Source: Avibacterium paragallinarum (GTDB taxonomy: Bacteria; Pseudomonadota; Gammaproteobacteria; Enterobacterales; Pasteurellaceae). From it: 64,000 nt of DNA. How positions within the stretch are numbered: position 1 is the stretch's first letter; each line of letters starts with the position of its first letter. Positions 40,414 through 48,044 of the stretch are shown piece by piece. The DNA lies in assembly GCF_900450705.1 (NCBI RefSeq), contig NZ_UGHK01000002.1:1492970-1556969 (forward strand). Reading direction: 5' to 3'. A program made the translations under genes and the position numbers. The notes under the pieces were generated by a model. The model did no database searches, was not told the DNA's origin, and saw only the letters and a list, made by a program, of their open reading frames with translations.

Positions 40414-40731
40414 CTAATATAACATTTCAGAATATAATTCATCTGGTTCATAACCAATATCAAATTTAATTTGATTATTAGCTTTAGCGATTGCTAAGGC
40501 TTCTTTTCTATTTACAAACCGACTTTTATTAGTAAGAAAACCTTGTTCAATTTCTTCTAATTCTTTATTTTCATAAATAGGATAAAGGCTATCTAAAACA
40601 TCTTGTCCATCAGGAGAATAATGTCTAACCATCGGAACGATAAATTCTGTGCCTTTTCGATTTAGGTCAATCTCTTTTTGAGTGCGTTCTATGAATTTAA
40701 TCGCCGCACATACAATCAGTTCTGGGTGCAT
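40414..40731 (-). CDS. Phage hypothetical protein
   Basis: 105 residues, MHPELIVCAAIKFIERTQKE at the start; contains RFVNRKEALAIAKANNQI, a pattern common in phage proteins of unknown role. Starts 1 bp from the end of the gene upstream, so cotranscribed. Confidence 0.65.
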   Translation of the reverse strand: MHPELIVCAAIKFIERTQKEIDLNRKGTEFIVPMVRHYSPDGQDVLDSLYPIYENKELEEIEQGFLTNKSRFVNRKEALAIAKANNQIKFDIGYEPDELYSEMLY

Positions 40732-40732
40732 T

Positions 40733-41077
40733 TTATTTCTCCATTTGTTTCCCTGTTGAATGTTCTGCGTGTTTTTGGTGAGCCTCTTGCATTTCTTTTT
40801 CTGAATTATGCGAACTGATTTCTATTCGATACCCAAATATCGAGGCACAAAAAAACAGAATAGCAAGCCAACCAAATAATCTCGTTAAGTAATCAAAAAC
40901 AAAGGCGATCACATAATAAGACCAAGCAAAAATAAGACCGAGATTACTCTCACCAGCATTTGCTTGAGTAATATAAGCCTTGCCTATACCTACGGAATTA
41001 ATGGTTAAAATGACAAGTGCTGTTGCAATTAAAAGTAAAGCTAATAAAAACCAACCAGAGTCAATTTTAAAAGTCAT
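40733..41077 (-). CDS. Small phage membrane protein
   Basis: 114 residues with about three membrane spans (WFLLALLLIATALVILTI, IFAWSYYVIAFVFDYL, LFGWLAILFFCASIFG) and a hydrophilic His/Glu-rich tail. Overlaps the previous gene by 11 bp. Unknown; could be a superinfection-exclusion type protein, which is inference only. Confidence 0.65.
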   Translation of the reverse strand: MTFKIDSGWFLLALLLIATALVILTINSVGIGKAYITQANAGESNLGLIFAWSYYVIAFVFDYLTRLFGWLAILFFCASIFGYRIEISSHNSEKEMQEAHQKHAEHSTGKQMEK

Positions 41078-41324
41078 TGTTTATTCTCCTTGTTATGTTT
41101 TTTTGCTTAAAATACGGTCTTTTTTTTACTTTCTTTCTTAATTTAAGAATATCTGCTTTTTGATTTTCGATAATTGTTCGCAAGCCAACAATAGTTTTAT
41201 CTCGCTCTTCAATTATCTTCTGATATTCTTTACTTAATTCACTAACTTTTTCTGCAACTTTTCTTTCGAGGTAAATAAAATCATCTCTAAGCACTCGTTC
41301 AGCTAATCGTTTTATAATCTTCAT
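41067..41324 (-). CDS. Short coiled-coil phage protein
   Basis: 85 residues, almost entirely a predicted coiled coil (VAEKVSELSKEYQKIIEERD, ENQKADILKLRKKV). Unknown role; overlaps the membrane protein gene and may be its partner. Confidence 0.55.
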   Translation of the reverse strand: MKIIKRLAERVLRDDFIYLERKVAEKVSELSKEYQKIIEERDKTIVGLRTIIENQKADILKLRKKVKKRPYFKQKNITRRINNDF

Positions 41325-41378
41325 ACGCTTTCCTTTTCTCCAATAAAAAACCGCTATTTAGCGGTTAAATTTTATTGA

Positions 41379-41774
41379 TCATTCACTGCAACCACCAAAG
41401 AACTGATCAAATATTAATTTGTTAGGCATATTGGTAACCTTACCCGCTTCATCAATATGTAAATCAATATAATCGCCATAATCATTAGGTAAACAATCAG
41501 GAATATAATTATTAATCAGTGAGCTAATAACATTTTTATTTTCATCTAGTAAATAATATTCTCCCTCATCACAGATTTTCATATTCATTTTTGCGGGATG
41601 GTTTTCTGGCCAGTTTTCAATTTTAGATGTATCTAAATCAATTATTCCGCACCATTGATCACCATCGCGCAACGGAAAATTATAAGGGATATCTTCGTCG
41701 TCATATCTAACAGGGATTACTAGTTTTATATATTTGATATTAACTTGTTTTGTTGTTGGTATTTCGATAATCAT
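41379..41774 (-). CDS. Phage hypothetical protein
   Basis: 131 residues, acidic. Opens MIIEIPTTKQVNIKYIKLVI and ends FFGGCSE. Start overlaps the stop of the upstream gene by 4 bp (ATGA type). Family not recognised. Confidence 0.65.
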   Translation of the reverse strand: MIIEIPTTKQVNIKYIKLVIPVRYDDEDIPYNFPLRDGDQWCGIIDLDTSKIENWPENHPAKMNMKICDEGEYYLLDENKNVISSLINNYIPDCLPNDYGDYIDLHIDEAGKVTNMPNKLIFDQFFGGCSE

Positions 41775-42088
41775 ATGTTTTCTCCTCCTAAGTCTGGATG
41801 AATATCTTGAGCAAAAGGCAGGCTTACTGTCCCAGTTGGCTCAAATTGCTTACCAGTGGCTAATTGAGCATAGCCGATAATGTCGTCCCAGTGGTCGGGG
41901 AAGGTTTCATCACCGTTGCAAATACGGGTGAGTTTGGCGGCAATCATTGTGGCGGCATAGGCTTTGACTTTGTTGCGTTCAAAAAGCTGGCTTTCAATAA
42001 TCGGTTTCATCAGGTGATAAAAGGTTTCTGCACCGCTGATAAAATCGCCGTGCGTTTTGGCCCGTTCGTTGAGTAGGTCTGTGTTCAT
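41771..42088 (-). CDS. DUF6378-like phage protein
   Basis: 105 residues. ERAKTHGDFISGAETFYHLM and YAATMIAAKLTRICNGD ... HWDDIIGYAQLA match a common phage protein of unknown function that is often found near recombination genes. First gene after a terminator and a repeat array at 42105-42237. Confidence 0.75.
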   Translation of the reverse strand: MNTDLLNERAKTHGDFISGAETFYHLMKPIIESQLFERNKVKAYAATMIAAKLTRICNGDETFPDHWDDIIGYAQLATGKQFEPTGTVSLPFAQDIHPDLGGENI

Positions 42089-42104
42089 TTTTGCCTCATA
42101 AAAA

Positions 42105-42122
42105 AGCCCTCATTTGAGGGCT
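42105..42122 (-). terminator. Terminator downstream of the repeat array and ssb
   Basis: AGCCCTC ATTT GAGGGCT, 7-bp stem; the minus strand continues into TTTTTTATG. Separates ssb from the DUF6378 gene. Confidence 0.75.
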
Positions 42123-42123
42123 A

Positions 42124-42237
42124 TCGTCTAAAAATAATCAGGAATCGTCTAATTTAAACAATACTATCTATTTGATTTTAAATGCTAAATATGTTTTTAA
42201 TTGTCTAAAATCGTTTAGATATTGTTTAAATTGTCTA
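42124..42237 (+). repeat. Phased array of six TYGTYTA heptamers
   Basis: TCGTCTA at 42124 and 42145, TTGTCTA at 42201, TCGTTTA at 42211, TTGTTTA at 42222, TTGTCTA at 42231, all in the same direction. The last four are 9-11 bp apart and the first two 21 bp apart, about one and two helical turns. The stretch is very AT-rich. It may be an operator array or replication iterons. Confidence 0.55.
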
Positions 42238-42243
42238 GACAAC

Positions 42244-42723
42244 TCAGAACGGAATATCATCATCTAGCTCATCACCATTATTCTGCGCTGGTGGCGTGTA
42301 GTTGCCACTTTTAGCGTTAGCATAAGCATTGGATTTTGTTGATTGCGTTTGACGCGGTGGTGCGTTTGTTTGTGCACTTTGTCCATCTTGGCGGCTATCT
42401 AACATCTGCAAGCTGTCGCCTTGAATTTCGGTGGTGTAACGTTCAATGCCTTGTTGGTCTTGCCATTTTCGGGTTCTGATGCGTCCTTCAACATATACTT
42501 TTGAGCCTTTATGCAAGTATTGCCCTGCAATTTCCGCTAACCGCCGATAAAGTACAATTCTGTGCCATTCGGTGAGTTCTCGCCGTTCGCCTGTTTGCTT
42601 ATCAGTCCAGCTTTCTGAGGTTGCCACGCTGATTGTTGCAACCTGATCGCCATTTTGCATTGTGCGGATTTCTGGATCGTTGCCTAAATTGCCGACGATG
42701 ATGGCTTTGTTTATGCCTGCCAT
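42244..42723 (-). CDS. ssb: Phage-borne single-stranded DNA-binding protein
   Basis: 159 residues. OB fold ([35 protein letters not shown]) and the acidic tail DDDIPF that binds partner proteins. Works with the exonuclease and RecT encoded directly upstream in single-strand annealing recombination. It abuts the exonuclease gene with no gap. Confidence 0.95.
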   Translation of the reverse strand: MAGINKAIIVGNLGNDPEIRTMQNGDQVATISVATSESWTDKQTGERRELTEWHRIVLYRRLAEIAGQYLHKGSKVYVEGRIRTRKWQDQQGIERYTTEIQGDSLQMLDSRQDGQSAQTNAPPRQTQSTKSNAYANAKSGNYTPPAQNNGDELDDDIPF

Positions 42724-43371
42724 TTACGTTGCCTCCATAATAAGTTGCTGATAATAATTTTGGGCGACTTCGACCTTTTGTTTGATTTTTTCGATGAGCT
42801 TTTCATCTCGTTTAATCGTTACGGTTGTAATTCGCTTATGTTGTGGGATTTGTTTGACTAAATCGACAAATTTTGCGGGATCTTGCCAAGTTGGAATTAA
42901 TGTTTCAGGGGTTGGCAAAAGGCAAAAATCAATTTGAGCTTCTTCGCAATCCCAAAGCCACATATAGCCTTGCATTTGGATGTCATAGCCCGCCTTTTTA
43001 GCTTTTTCGGTCGCTTCATCAATAAAAAATGGGTGAGTACCAATATCCCACGAACATTTTGTATCAATAATAAGTTTTCGGCTTGGAACATAAATATCAC
43101 ACTCGCCCGTAATCCAATCATTTTCTCGGCGCTCTGTGTTTTTCTTGAGTGCTAGCCCACGCTTTAAACCACTTAGGCGGATGGCTTGATCTTCCAGCTC
43201 ATTGCCTTTTTCGGTGTACTTATTGCCGTCAAAGGCTTGATAACCGAACAAATCAAATTTGGCGATTTCTCGCACTGCACTTTTTGCGGTGGCAGAAATG
43301 GTTTCTGATTTTGCTTTAGGTTCTGGTAGCAAGCGGTGTAGCATTGAACATCTAGCTTTCATTTGGTACAT
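42724..43371 (-). CDS. Phage exonuclease, YqaJ/RecE-like
   Basis: 215 residues. PD-(D/E)XK-type core with GECDIYV (89-95) and DTK (103-105), followed by the Gln motif DIQMQGYMWLWD. Probably the 5'-3' exonuclease partner of RecT. Placed between recT and ssb in one operon, 2 bp from recT. ATG codons at 43371 and 43362 are both possible. Confidence 0.8.
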   Translation of the reverse strand: MYQMKARCSMLHRLLPEPKAKSETISATAKSAVREIAKFDLFGYQAFDGNKYTEKGNELEDQAIRLSGLKRGLALKKNTERRENDWITGECDIYVPSRKLIIDTKCSWDIGTHPFFIDEATEKAKKAGYDIQMQGYMWLWDCEEAQIDFCLLPTPETLIPTWQDPAKFVDLVKQIPQHKRITTVTIKRDEKLIEKIKQKVEVAQNYYQQLIMEAT

Positions 43372-43373
43372 AG

Positions 43374-44387
43374 CTATTCCCTGTTATTTTCCAACGCTTC
43401 CAATTGTGCATATTGCTCTGGTGAGAATTTAAAACCGCTATCACAGAGTGCTTGCAAAGTGGTTTCTCGATTGAGAATATTTTGTTTGCATTGTTCAAAG
43501 GTTTCTTGGCTGACATTCATCGTTACAATTTCAGCGTCATCAATATTGTTATCAGGGTAATCAAATTCGCCATTTTCGCTGTCCTTGATAACGGATTGAT
43601 CCGCAAGTACCGCATTTTGCATTTCTACGGAGAGTGGCGCTTGTTTTGAAAGCAGCAGTTTCATCACGGTTTTCAATGCCATACTTTCAAAATTGTCTGC
43701 CCATACACTGCTTGCCCATTGTCCTTTGGCTTTCTTTTCAAGATAAGTGCGGTAGGTTTGGCTATATTTTTTCGCGTGCTTTTCGATTTCCTCGTGGGTC
43801 ATATAAAGCTCGGCAGAAAAATCATTCACCAATTTAAAGTAGGCATAATAGCCAATCGGCAATTCGCCTTCTTCAGGCTCTTGCTCCCAGTCAAATTCAA
43901 AGCCGTTGATAAAATCTTTTTTGACCAGTTGTTTTTTGTAAACAGGCAGAGCAACAAGGCGTTTAAATTGTCCACTACGCTGTGCAAGCTGAATAAAGCC
44001 TTTGTAGCCAATTTGGAATTGGGCTTCTATGACATATTCTTCTTTCGTTCTTGGCTTACCATCTCTATCAAGTATTACGTTACCTTCGGTATCAACTAAA
44101 GGCACTTTTCTTTTTGTGCGAAAAGGGACGAGATAGGCAAAACCTAAGCCATTTTGTAGGGGTAAATTTAGCGTTGCTGCCATACAAGCGGCATTAAAAA
44201 TACTCTCTGGCTTTGCCGTCTTTAACATTGCATTACTGTTTGCAATTTGTATAACACTTGTGGCAAAGGTGCTTGCATTTTTCCCCACTAGTTCTTGTAC
44301 TTTTTGTTTTATTAGTGGTGATTGAAAAAGTTGTTTTAATGTTGGGGGGCTTTTGGGTTTTTGTGGTTGCGTGATTTGGTTAGTCAT
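43374..44387 (-). CDS. recT: Recombinase RecT
   Basis: 337 residues from ATG at 44387 with TAGGAGAA upstream; the open frame extends to 44495 but overlaps the preceding gene. LVGKNASTFATSVIQIANS, CMAATLNLPLQNGLGFAY and FQIGYKGFIQLAQRSGQF are typical RecT motifs. Anneals single strands in phage recombination. Confidence 0.95.
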   Translation of the reverse strand: MTNQITQPQKPKSPPTLKQLFQSPLIKQKVQELVGKNASTFATSVIQIANSNAMLKTAKPESIFNAACMAATLNLPLQNGLGFAYLVPFRTKRKVPLVDTEGNVILDRDGKPRTKEEYVIEAQFQIGYKGFIQLAQRSGQFKRLVALPVYKKQLVKKDFINGFEFDWEQEPEEGELPIGYYAYFKLVNDFSAELYMTHEEIEKHAKKYSQTYRTYLEKKAKGQWASSVWADNFESMALKTVMKLLLSKQAPLSVEMQNAVLADQSVIKDSENGEFDYPDNNIDDAEIVTMNVSQETFEQCKQNILNRETTLQALCDSGFKFSPEQYAQLEALENNRE

Positions 44388-44665
44388 TGTCGTTCTCCTA
44401 ATCGTTGCTTGGCTAATTTCTCGATGGCTTGTTGTCGGTAGGGGAGGTAATCCGCCCCGCTTCCTACGGCAAGCCAAAATAAATCGTTGTCGCACAGGGT
44501 TTGGGTGAACTCGTCAAAGAGCGTTTCATCGCCCTTTCTGATTTGCTCGTCAATGCGTTGGATTTCTGCTTGTAACCGTTCTTCAAAGCCATCTTCAGCG
44601 TAATGGGCTTCTAACAATCGGTCGCTTTTGCGATCATAGGTTTGTGCGATTTGTAGGTAACTCAT
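44384..44665 (-). CDS. Phage hypothetical protein next to recT
   Basis: 93 residues from ATG at 44665 (CAGGAGAGG upstream). MSYLQIAQTYDRKSDRLLEA... family not recognised; similar small genes precede recT in Pasteurellaceae prophages as far as I recall. Overlaps recT by 4 bp. Confidence 0.6.
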   Translation of the reverse strand: MSYLQIAQTYDRKSDRLLEAHYAEDGFEERLQAEIQRIDEQIRKGDETLFDEFTQTLCDNDLFWLAVGSGADYLPYRQQAIEKLAKQRLGERQ

Positions 44666-45269
44666 TGTTCCTCTCCTGTGCTTGTGTCGCCTTGACCATA
44701 TCCGCAAGCATTGCGAACATTTCAGGTTCAAGCGTAATAGTTTGGGCGTTGGCTTTGCGGTCAAGCATTAGCCGTACTTTGCCGTTTTTGTCCACGAGAT
44801 AACCATTCAAGCCATAAGGCGTAAACGGCTTGCGTGGCGTGACTTTTTTACGTTGGGTTTTAATCGTTACGGTTTGGATTTCTTGTGGGCTTTCGGTGTT
44901 CATTTTGGCTTCCTTTGTCTGTGTGGGTTCTTCTTTTCGCATTGGAATAACGGACAACTCACGCGTATTTTGGGGCTTTGGTGTGGCAGTTTTCCATTTG
45001 TCATCTGGCATTGCGGGCAGAATAACTTGATAAGGAGAAGTTTTTTCAAGGTCGAAGTTTGGAATAACCGTTGAGGTTTTCACCGCTCCTGAATGTTGTA
45101 AGTTGTAGCTATCAATAATTTTATTTAGACGGTTGATTGCCACTTTTTGATTCACCATTTTTAATGTGGCCTTCCATAATTTGTCATCAATCCAACATTC
45201 ACCGTGCCAATAAAATGAAACAGGGTCTTGAATGAGTTTGTAAAGATACTTGCGTTTTTTACTTGCCAT
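44634..45269 (-). CDS. Phage hypothetical protein
   Basis: 211 residues, basic, with VDKNGKVRLMLDRKANAQTI near the C-terminus and a Pro/Lys-rich linker in the middle. Overlaps the downstream gene by 32 bp. Family not recognised. Confidence 0.6.
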   Translation of the reverse strand: MASKKRKYLYKLIQDPVSFYWHGECWIDDKLWKATLKMVNQKVAINRLNKIIDSYNLQHSGAVKTSTVIPNFDLEKTSPYQVILPAMPDDKWKTATPKPQNTRELSVIPMRKEEPTQTKEAKMNTESPQEIQTVTIKTQRKKVTPRKPFTPYGLNGYLVDKNGKVRLMLDRKANAQTITLEPEMFAMLADMVKATQAQERNNELPTNRTNL

Positions 45270-45534
45270 TGTTTATTTCCTCTTGCAAAAGTGCGGTGTA
45301 ATTTTTGAGGTATTTTTCAGCCTCAACGGTTAAATTGGGCGGTAAGTCGCCTTGTTCTTGTTGCCACTCAAGGTTGGCTTGGCGTTCCATTTCGGCGAGT
45401 TGTTCAGTGCTGAAACCTTGCATTGCGTAGTAATCTTCCGCTGTTTGTGCGTAGGCATCAGCAAGGCTTAGCACGGTGATAATGGCAACAAGAAAGAGTA
45501 GGGTTTGTATTGTGTGTTTGATGAGGTCGTGCAT
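45259..45534 (-). CDS. Small exported phage protein
   Basis: 91 residues from ATG at 45534. One hydrophobic segment (TLLFLVAIITVLSLADAYA) ending in a possible signal-peptidase site AYA, then an acidic helical tail. Unknown; possibly periplasmic. Confidence 0.55.
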   Translation of the reverse strand: MHDLIKHTIQTLLFLVAIITVLSLADAYAQTAEDYYAMQGFSTEQLAEMERQANLEWQQEQGDLPPNLTVEAEKYLKNYTALLQEEINNGK

Positions 45535-45776
45535 TTTTGTTTCCTTTTTAATTGCTTTGTGATGGTTTGAGCAAATTGCTTTGCCCATTGATAAGCCTCT
45601 TCTTTATTTGTAAAACGTTTTCGCTTCCGTGAGATTTGATGTGGATATCCATCAATGATTTGAAATATCCTCACATCACCACGAAAACAGTCGTGCCGTT
45701 TATGTTTAATGTCGTGGCGAAATCCTTTAGTTGAGCCATCGTGGTAAGCACTGCTATGTACGCGATAAATTGGCAT
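45468..45776 (-). CDS. Small basic phage protein
   Basis: 102 residues with GGAGAAGAAC before the ATG. HDGSTKGFRHDIKHKRHDCF, rich in His, Lys and Arg. It overlaps the exported protein gene by 67 bp and the gene upstream by 23 bp. Unknown function. Confidence 0.5.
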   Translation of the reverse strand: MPIYRVHSSAYHDGSTKGFRHDIKHKRHDCFRGDVRIFQIIDGYPHQISRKRKRFTNKEEAYQWAKQFAQTITKQLKRKQKCTTSSNTQYKPYSFLLPLSPC

Positions 45777-46092
45777 TGTTCTTCTCCATCTGTTTTAGAT
45801 GTCTGAGTAAATAACTTACTTCTGGTTTTAGTAAGCGTTGGGTTTCAAAGGTCAGTAGTTTTCGTCCCGTTCGATAAATTAGCTCATGCGTGAAATGTAC
45901 TGCGAAGAGTTGGCGATTAATGTCGTCTATCTGTAGGGTGGTTGGATTATCAAACACTACGATATACAGTTTATTGTTGTGATAAAGGCTAACCTCACCA
46001 TATTGCGTTGCAATCTGACTTGTGGTGATGTTTTCACCTAATTTTGATTTAACGTAATCTGCCACCAATGTTTCATAACCACGCTGTTTCAT
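45754..46092 (-). CDS. Phage hypothetical protein
   Basis: 112 residues from ATG at 46092 (AAGGAAAC upstream). MKQRGYETLVADYVKSKLGE ... KLLTFETQRLLKPEVSYLLR. No family recognised. Confidence 0.55.
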   Translation of the reverse strand: MKQRGYETLVADYVKSKLGENITTSQIATQYGEVSLYHNNKLYIVVFDNPTTLQIDDINRQLFAVHFTHELIYRTGRKLLTFETQRLLKPEVSYLLRHLKQMEKNNANLSRT

Positions 46093-46183
46093 TTTTGTTT
46101 CCTTTTTGTGCAATTTGCTGAATTTAGGGTGTAGAAAACCGCCACACGGTTCACAGGGAAGTGCGGTCGGTTTTGGTTAAATT

Positions 46184-46858
46184 TTAGAAATTGTGGTGTG
46201 GGAGTCGTTTTCTTGGGTTAAGAATTTCGTTATCCCGAATAGTCTGCAGTACTCTATTCCAATTTTCATCGCCCCAAGTTTCGATTTCAAATTGGGCGGT
46301 GAGCTTTTGAATTAGCGATTGATGATGGCGAAGCATAGAGCCATATTCGGAGACGATACTCCGTGCTTGTGGGGCAAATTTGGATTGAATGGCATCTAAT
46401 GCTGGCACAATGTCTTTGGTAAATTCCACACATTTGAAAAGGGCGAACCAATCCCACGCTAAATTTTGTAGCTCTTTTTCGCTATGCTCGAAAGGATATT
46501 TCTTTTCGGGTTCTGGCAAAGCAAGTTGTTTTGGTTTTTGTCGCTCTACTTCTTGATCGAGAATATCCAGCACCCACTTACGAAAATCTTTAGCAACTTT
46601 GGTGTGTGAAAGCATTCCGATTAGGTGAGCACCACGCAAGCTGAAAATTCGCACTTTCTGCATTCCGCCGTTGGTTTGCATATTAATCAGTGCGGTCATA
46701 TTTGGGGTAAATTCGTCAGCGTGGCGTTCATAGATCTTTGTTACACTATCAAAGCGTGAATAACCCAAAGCCTCACCAATTTCCAAAGTGGACAACCAAA
46801 TTTGATTTTTTTGATTAATAACCGAAAGAGTTTTGTTTTGAAATGTTAATGTAGTCAT
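46184..46858 (-). CDS. Bro-N family antirepressor, copy 2
   Basis: 224 residues from ATG at 46858. The Bro-N domain is nearly identical to copy 1 from TNGGMQKVRIFSLRGAHLIG through QKPKQLALPEPEKKY, while the C-terminal half differs. It has its own c4-like RNA and structured leader. A short inverted repeat AACCG/CGGTT with a T tract follows, as in copy 1. Confidence 0.88.
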   Translation of the reverse strand: MTTLTFQNKTLSVINQKNQIWLSTLEIGEALGYSRFDSVTKIYERHADEFTPNMTALINMQTNGGMQKVRIFSLRGAHLIGMLSHTKVAKDFRKWVLDILDQEVERQKPKQLALPEPEKKYPFEHSEKELQNLAWDWFALFKCVEFTKDIVPALDAIQSKFAPQARSIVSEYGSMLRHHQSLIQKLTAQFEIETWGDENWNRVLQTIRDNEILNPRKRLPHHNF

Positions 46859-47058
46859 TTTGATTTCTCGTAGTTTAAGTTTTAAAACCATCACTAACGT
46901 TGCAAATCGTTGGCGATGAACTAGACAGAGTTTGCAATACCGCTACGAGAAACGGCGGATCTTTCGATCCCTCCATCTAGCTCATCATTGACTACTTTGA
47001 AAGGGTACGTCAATTTGACGTTGCCTTTCAAAGGTTTGATTAGGCTAGTTTTCGGCTA
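46859..47058 (-). promoter_or_regulatory. Structured mRNA leader of bro copy 2
   Basis: Same fold as copy 1 with changed pairs: GATGAGCTAGA with TCTAGTTCATC, the GGATC GAAA GATCC hairpin, TTGCAAA (46937-46931) with TTTGCAA (46906-46900), and TCTCGTAG (46950-46943) with CTACGAGA by the ATG (46873-46866). TTGCAAA and TCTCGTAG are complementary to the copy-2 c4-like RNA. Confidence 0.7.
46921..47013 (-). CDS. Possible leader peptide with TTG start, copy 2
   Basis: 30 codons from TTG at 47013, with GAAAGG upstream: TYPFKVVNDELDGGIERSA, ending SRSGIANSV. Matches the first 19 residues of the copy-1 leader peptide, then diverges and stops earlier. Coding status uncertain. Confidence 0.3.
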   Translation of the reverse strand: MTYPFKVVNDELDGGIERSAVSRSGIANSV

Positions 47059-47059
47059 T

Positions 47060-47138
47060 AAAAAAAGACGCTTTGAGCGTCTATCCTTTTCACCGCTCTC
47101 ATAGTTCAGGTTGCAAATCCCGACTTTCGTTTGAAAGT
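47060..47138 (-). ncRNA. c4-like antisense RNA, copy 2
   Basis: About 79 nt ending at the terminator AGACGC TCAAA GCGTCT TTTTTT (47082-47061). Same scaffold as copy 1 (hairpin ACTTTC AAAC GAAAGT, then TCGGGATT and CCTGAA). The pairing segments differ: GATTTGCAAC (47119-47110), identical to its own leader's 3' arm and complementary to TTGCAAA, and CTATGAGA (47104-47097), pairing with TCTCGTAG with one G-U. Confidence 0.75.
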
Positions 47139-47144
47139 GGGTAT

Positions 47145-47173
47145 ATCCTAGATCAAAGGGCGGTGGTTGTCAA
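47145..47173 (-). promoter_or_regulatory. Promoter of c4-like RNA copy 2
   Basis: TTGACA (47173-47168), 17-bp spacer, TAGGAT (47150-47145). It begins directly at the stop codon of the upstream gene. Confidence 0.8.
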
Positions 47174-47668
47174 TTAGATTGTAAAAGTTTTCATAACAAG
47201 TTGTTTATAAGCCTCAATAACTACTGAAAACTTACTTTGCTTGTCATCATCAATATTAATTCCGAAAGCTGGTGTGTCGTCAATATTCGGAAAAACAAAT
47301 CTTATGGTATTTTCTGAAAGATAATAGGCTGTAATAACCAATCTAACAGGCTTCTTCGGGTAGGTTATTGCACTTTCTTCGAGCGCTAAAGATAAACCAA
47401 AAGTAATGCTTGGATTATGTAATTCATCATATTCTGCTTTAAGTTGATGTGACTCAGTTGGGGCTCCATCGCTATCGGTTACTCTGACGTAAGGTTCTGT
47501 TGGGCTTGGGTCGTTAAGTTGTTTTTTATAATATTTTTCTGTTAGCCCTAAATCCATTGCTAAAGCTAAACGTAATTGCCGAATTTGTTCTCTTAATATC
47601 GCGCGACGTTCAATCAAAATATGGTTGAATTGTTGGTGCTGTTTGCACAGATCTTGATATGTAATCAT
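47174..47668 (-). CDS. Phage hypothetical protein
   Basis: 164 residues from ATG at 47668 (AGGAGAGC upstream; frame open to 47704). Starts MITYQDLCKQHQQFNHILIE with a helical N-terminus, then a beta-rich part (KPVRLVITAYYLSENTIRFV). Not recognised. It is expressed, if at all, from the promoter at 47740-47768 past a terminator. Confidence 0.65.
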   Translation of the reverse strand: MITYQDLCKQHQQFNHILIERRAILREQIRQLRLALAMDLGLTEKYYKKQLNDPSPTEPYVRVTDSDGAPTESHQLKAEYDELHNPSITFGLSLALEESAITYPKKPVRLVITAYYLSENTIRFVFPNIDDTPAFGINIDDDKQSKFSVVIEAYKQLVMKTFTI

Positions 47669-47699
47669 TAGTGCTCTCCTATTTTTTATCATTTTAAGG

Positions 47700-47727
47700 T
47701 ACAAAAAAAGCCGTTAAAAAACGGCTT
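47700..47727 (-). terminator. Hairpin terminator just after a promoter start
   Basis: AAGCCGTT/AACGGCTT stem (47708-47727), followed on the minus strand by TTTTTTTGT. It begins about 6 nt after the start predicted for the promoter at 47740-47768. Confidence 0.75.
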
Positions 47728-47739
47728 GGAAGTGCGGTT

Positions 47740-47768
47740 ATCTTAATCTGAAGTTTGGGCGGTGTCAA
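47740..47768 (-). promoter_or_regulatory. Third copy of the phage TTGACA promoter
   Basis: TTGACA (47768-47763), 17-bp spacer, TAAGAT (47745-47740). Its spacer shares CCGCCCAAACTTCAG with the promoter at 39623-39651. No c4-like RNA follows; the first element met is a terminator. Confidence 0.75.
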
Positions 47769-47901
47769 ATAAAAAATAATTAGTAAATACTAAATAAATC
47801 TTGCTTATTTATGAAGTATAAACTACAATAATCTTGTTTTTGGAATGGTTCTAAAAATGAGAAGCCCGACTGAAATCGGGCATCAAAAAAGGAGTTAGGA
47901 T

Positions 47902-47961
47902 ATGTGTTTGAAGCTCGCAATCCTAATTATCCTGCTAATGGTGGCAATGCCAGCATTCTAG
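47902..47961 (+). CDS. 19-residue hydrophobic peptide, toxin-like
   Basis: MCLKLAILIILLMVAMPAF and stop, with AAGGAGTTAGGAT before the ATG (AGGAG, 7-nt spacing), a stronger site than most phage genes here. A GCCCGA/TCGGGC hairpin (47862-47880) lies just upstream and GGGGGA/TCCCCC just downstream. Size and composition are those of type I toxins or small membrane peptides. No antisense RNA is proven. Confidence 0.4.
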   Translation: MCLKLAILIILLMVAMPAF

Positions 47962-48044
47962 GATAAACCTGCGGGGGATATGTGGAAGTGTCCCCCAATG
48001 GCTCCTACTATAAACCGTTAATTCATTAAATGCAAGAGGTTAAT

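Noticed and set aside
42105-42240. CRISPR array
   Set aside because: The repeats are 7 bp with 2-14 bp gaps and without spacers; no cas genes in the window. It is treated as a protein-binding array.
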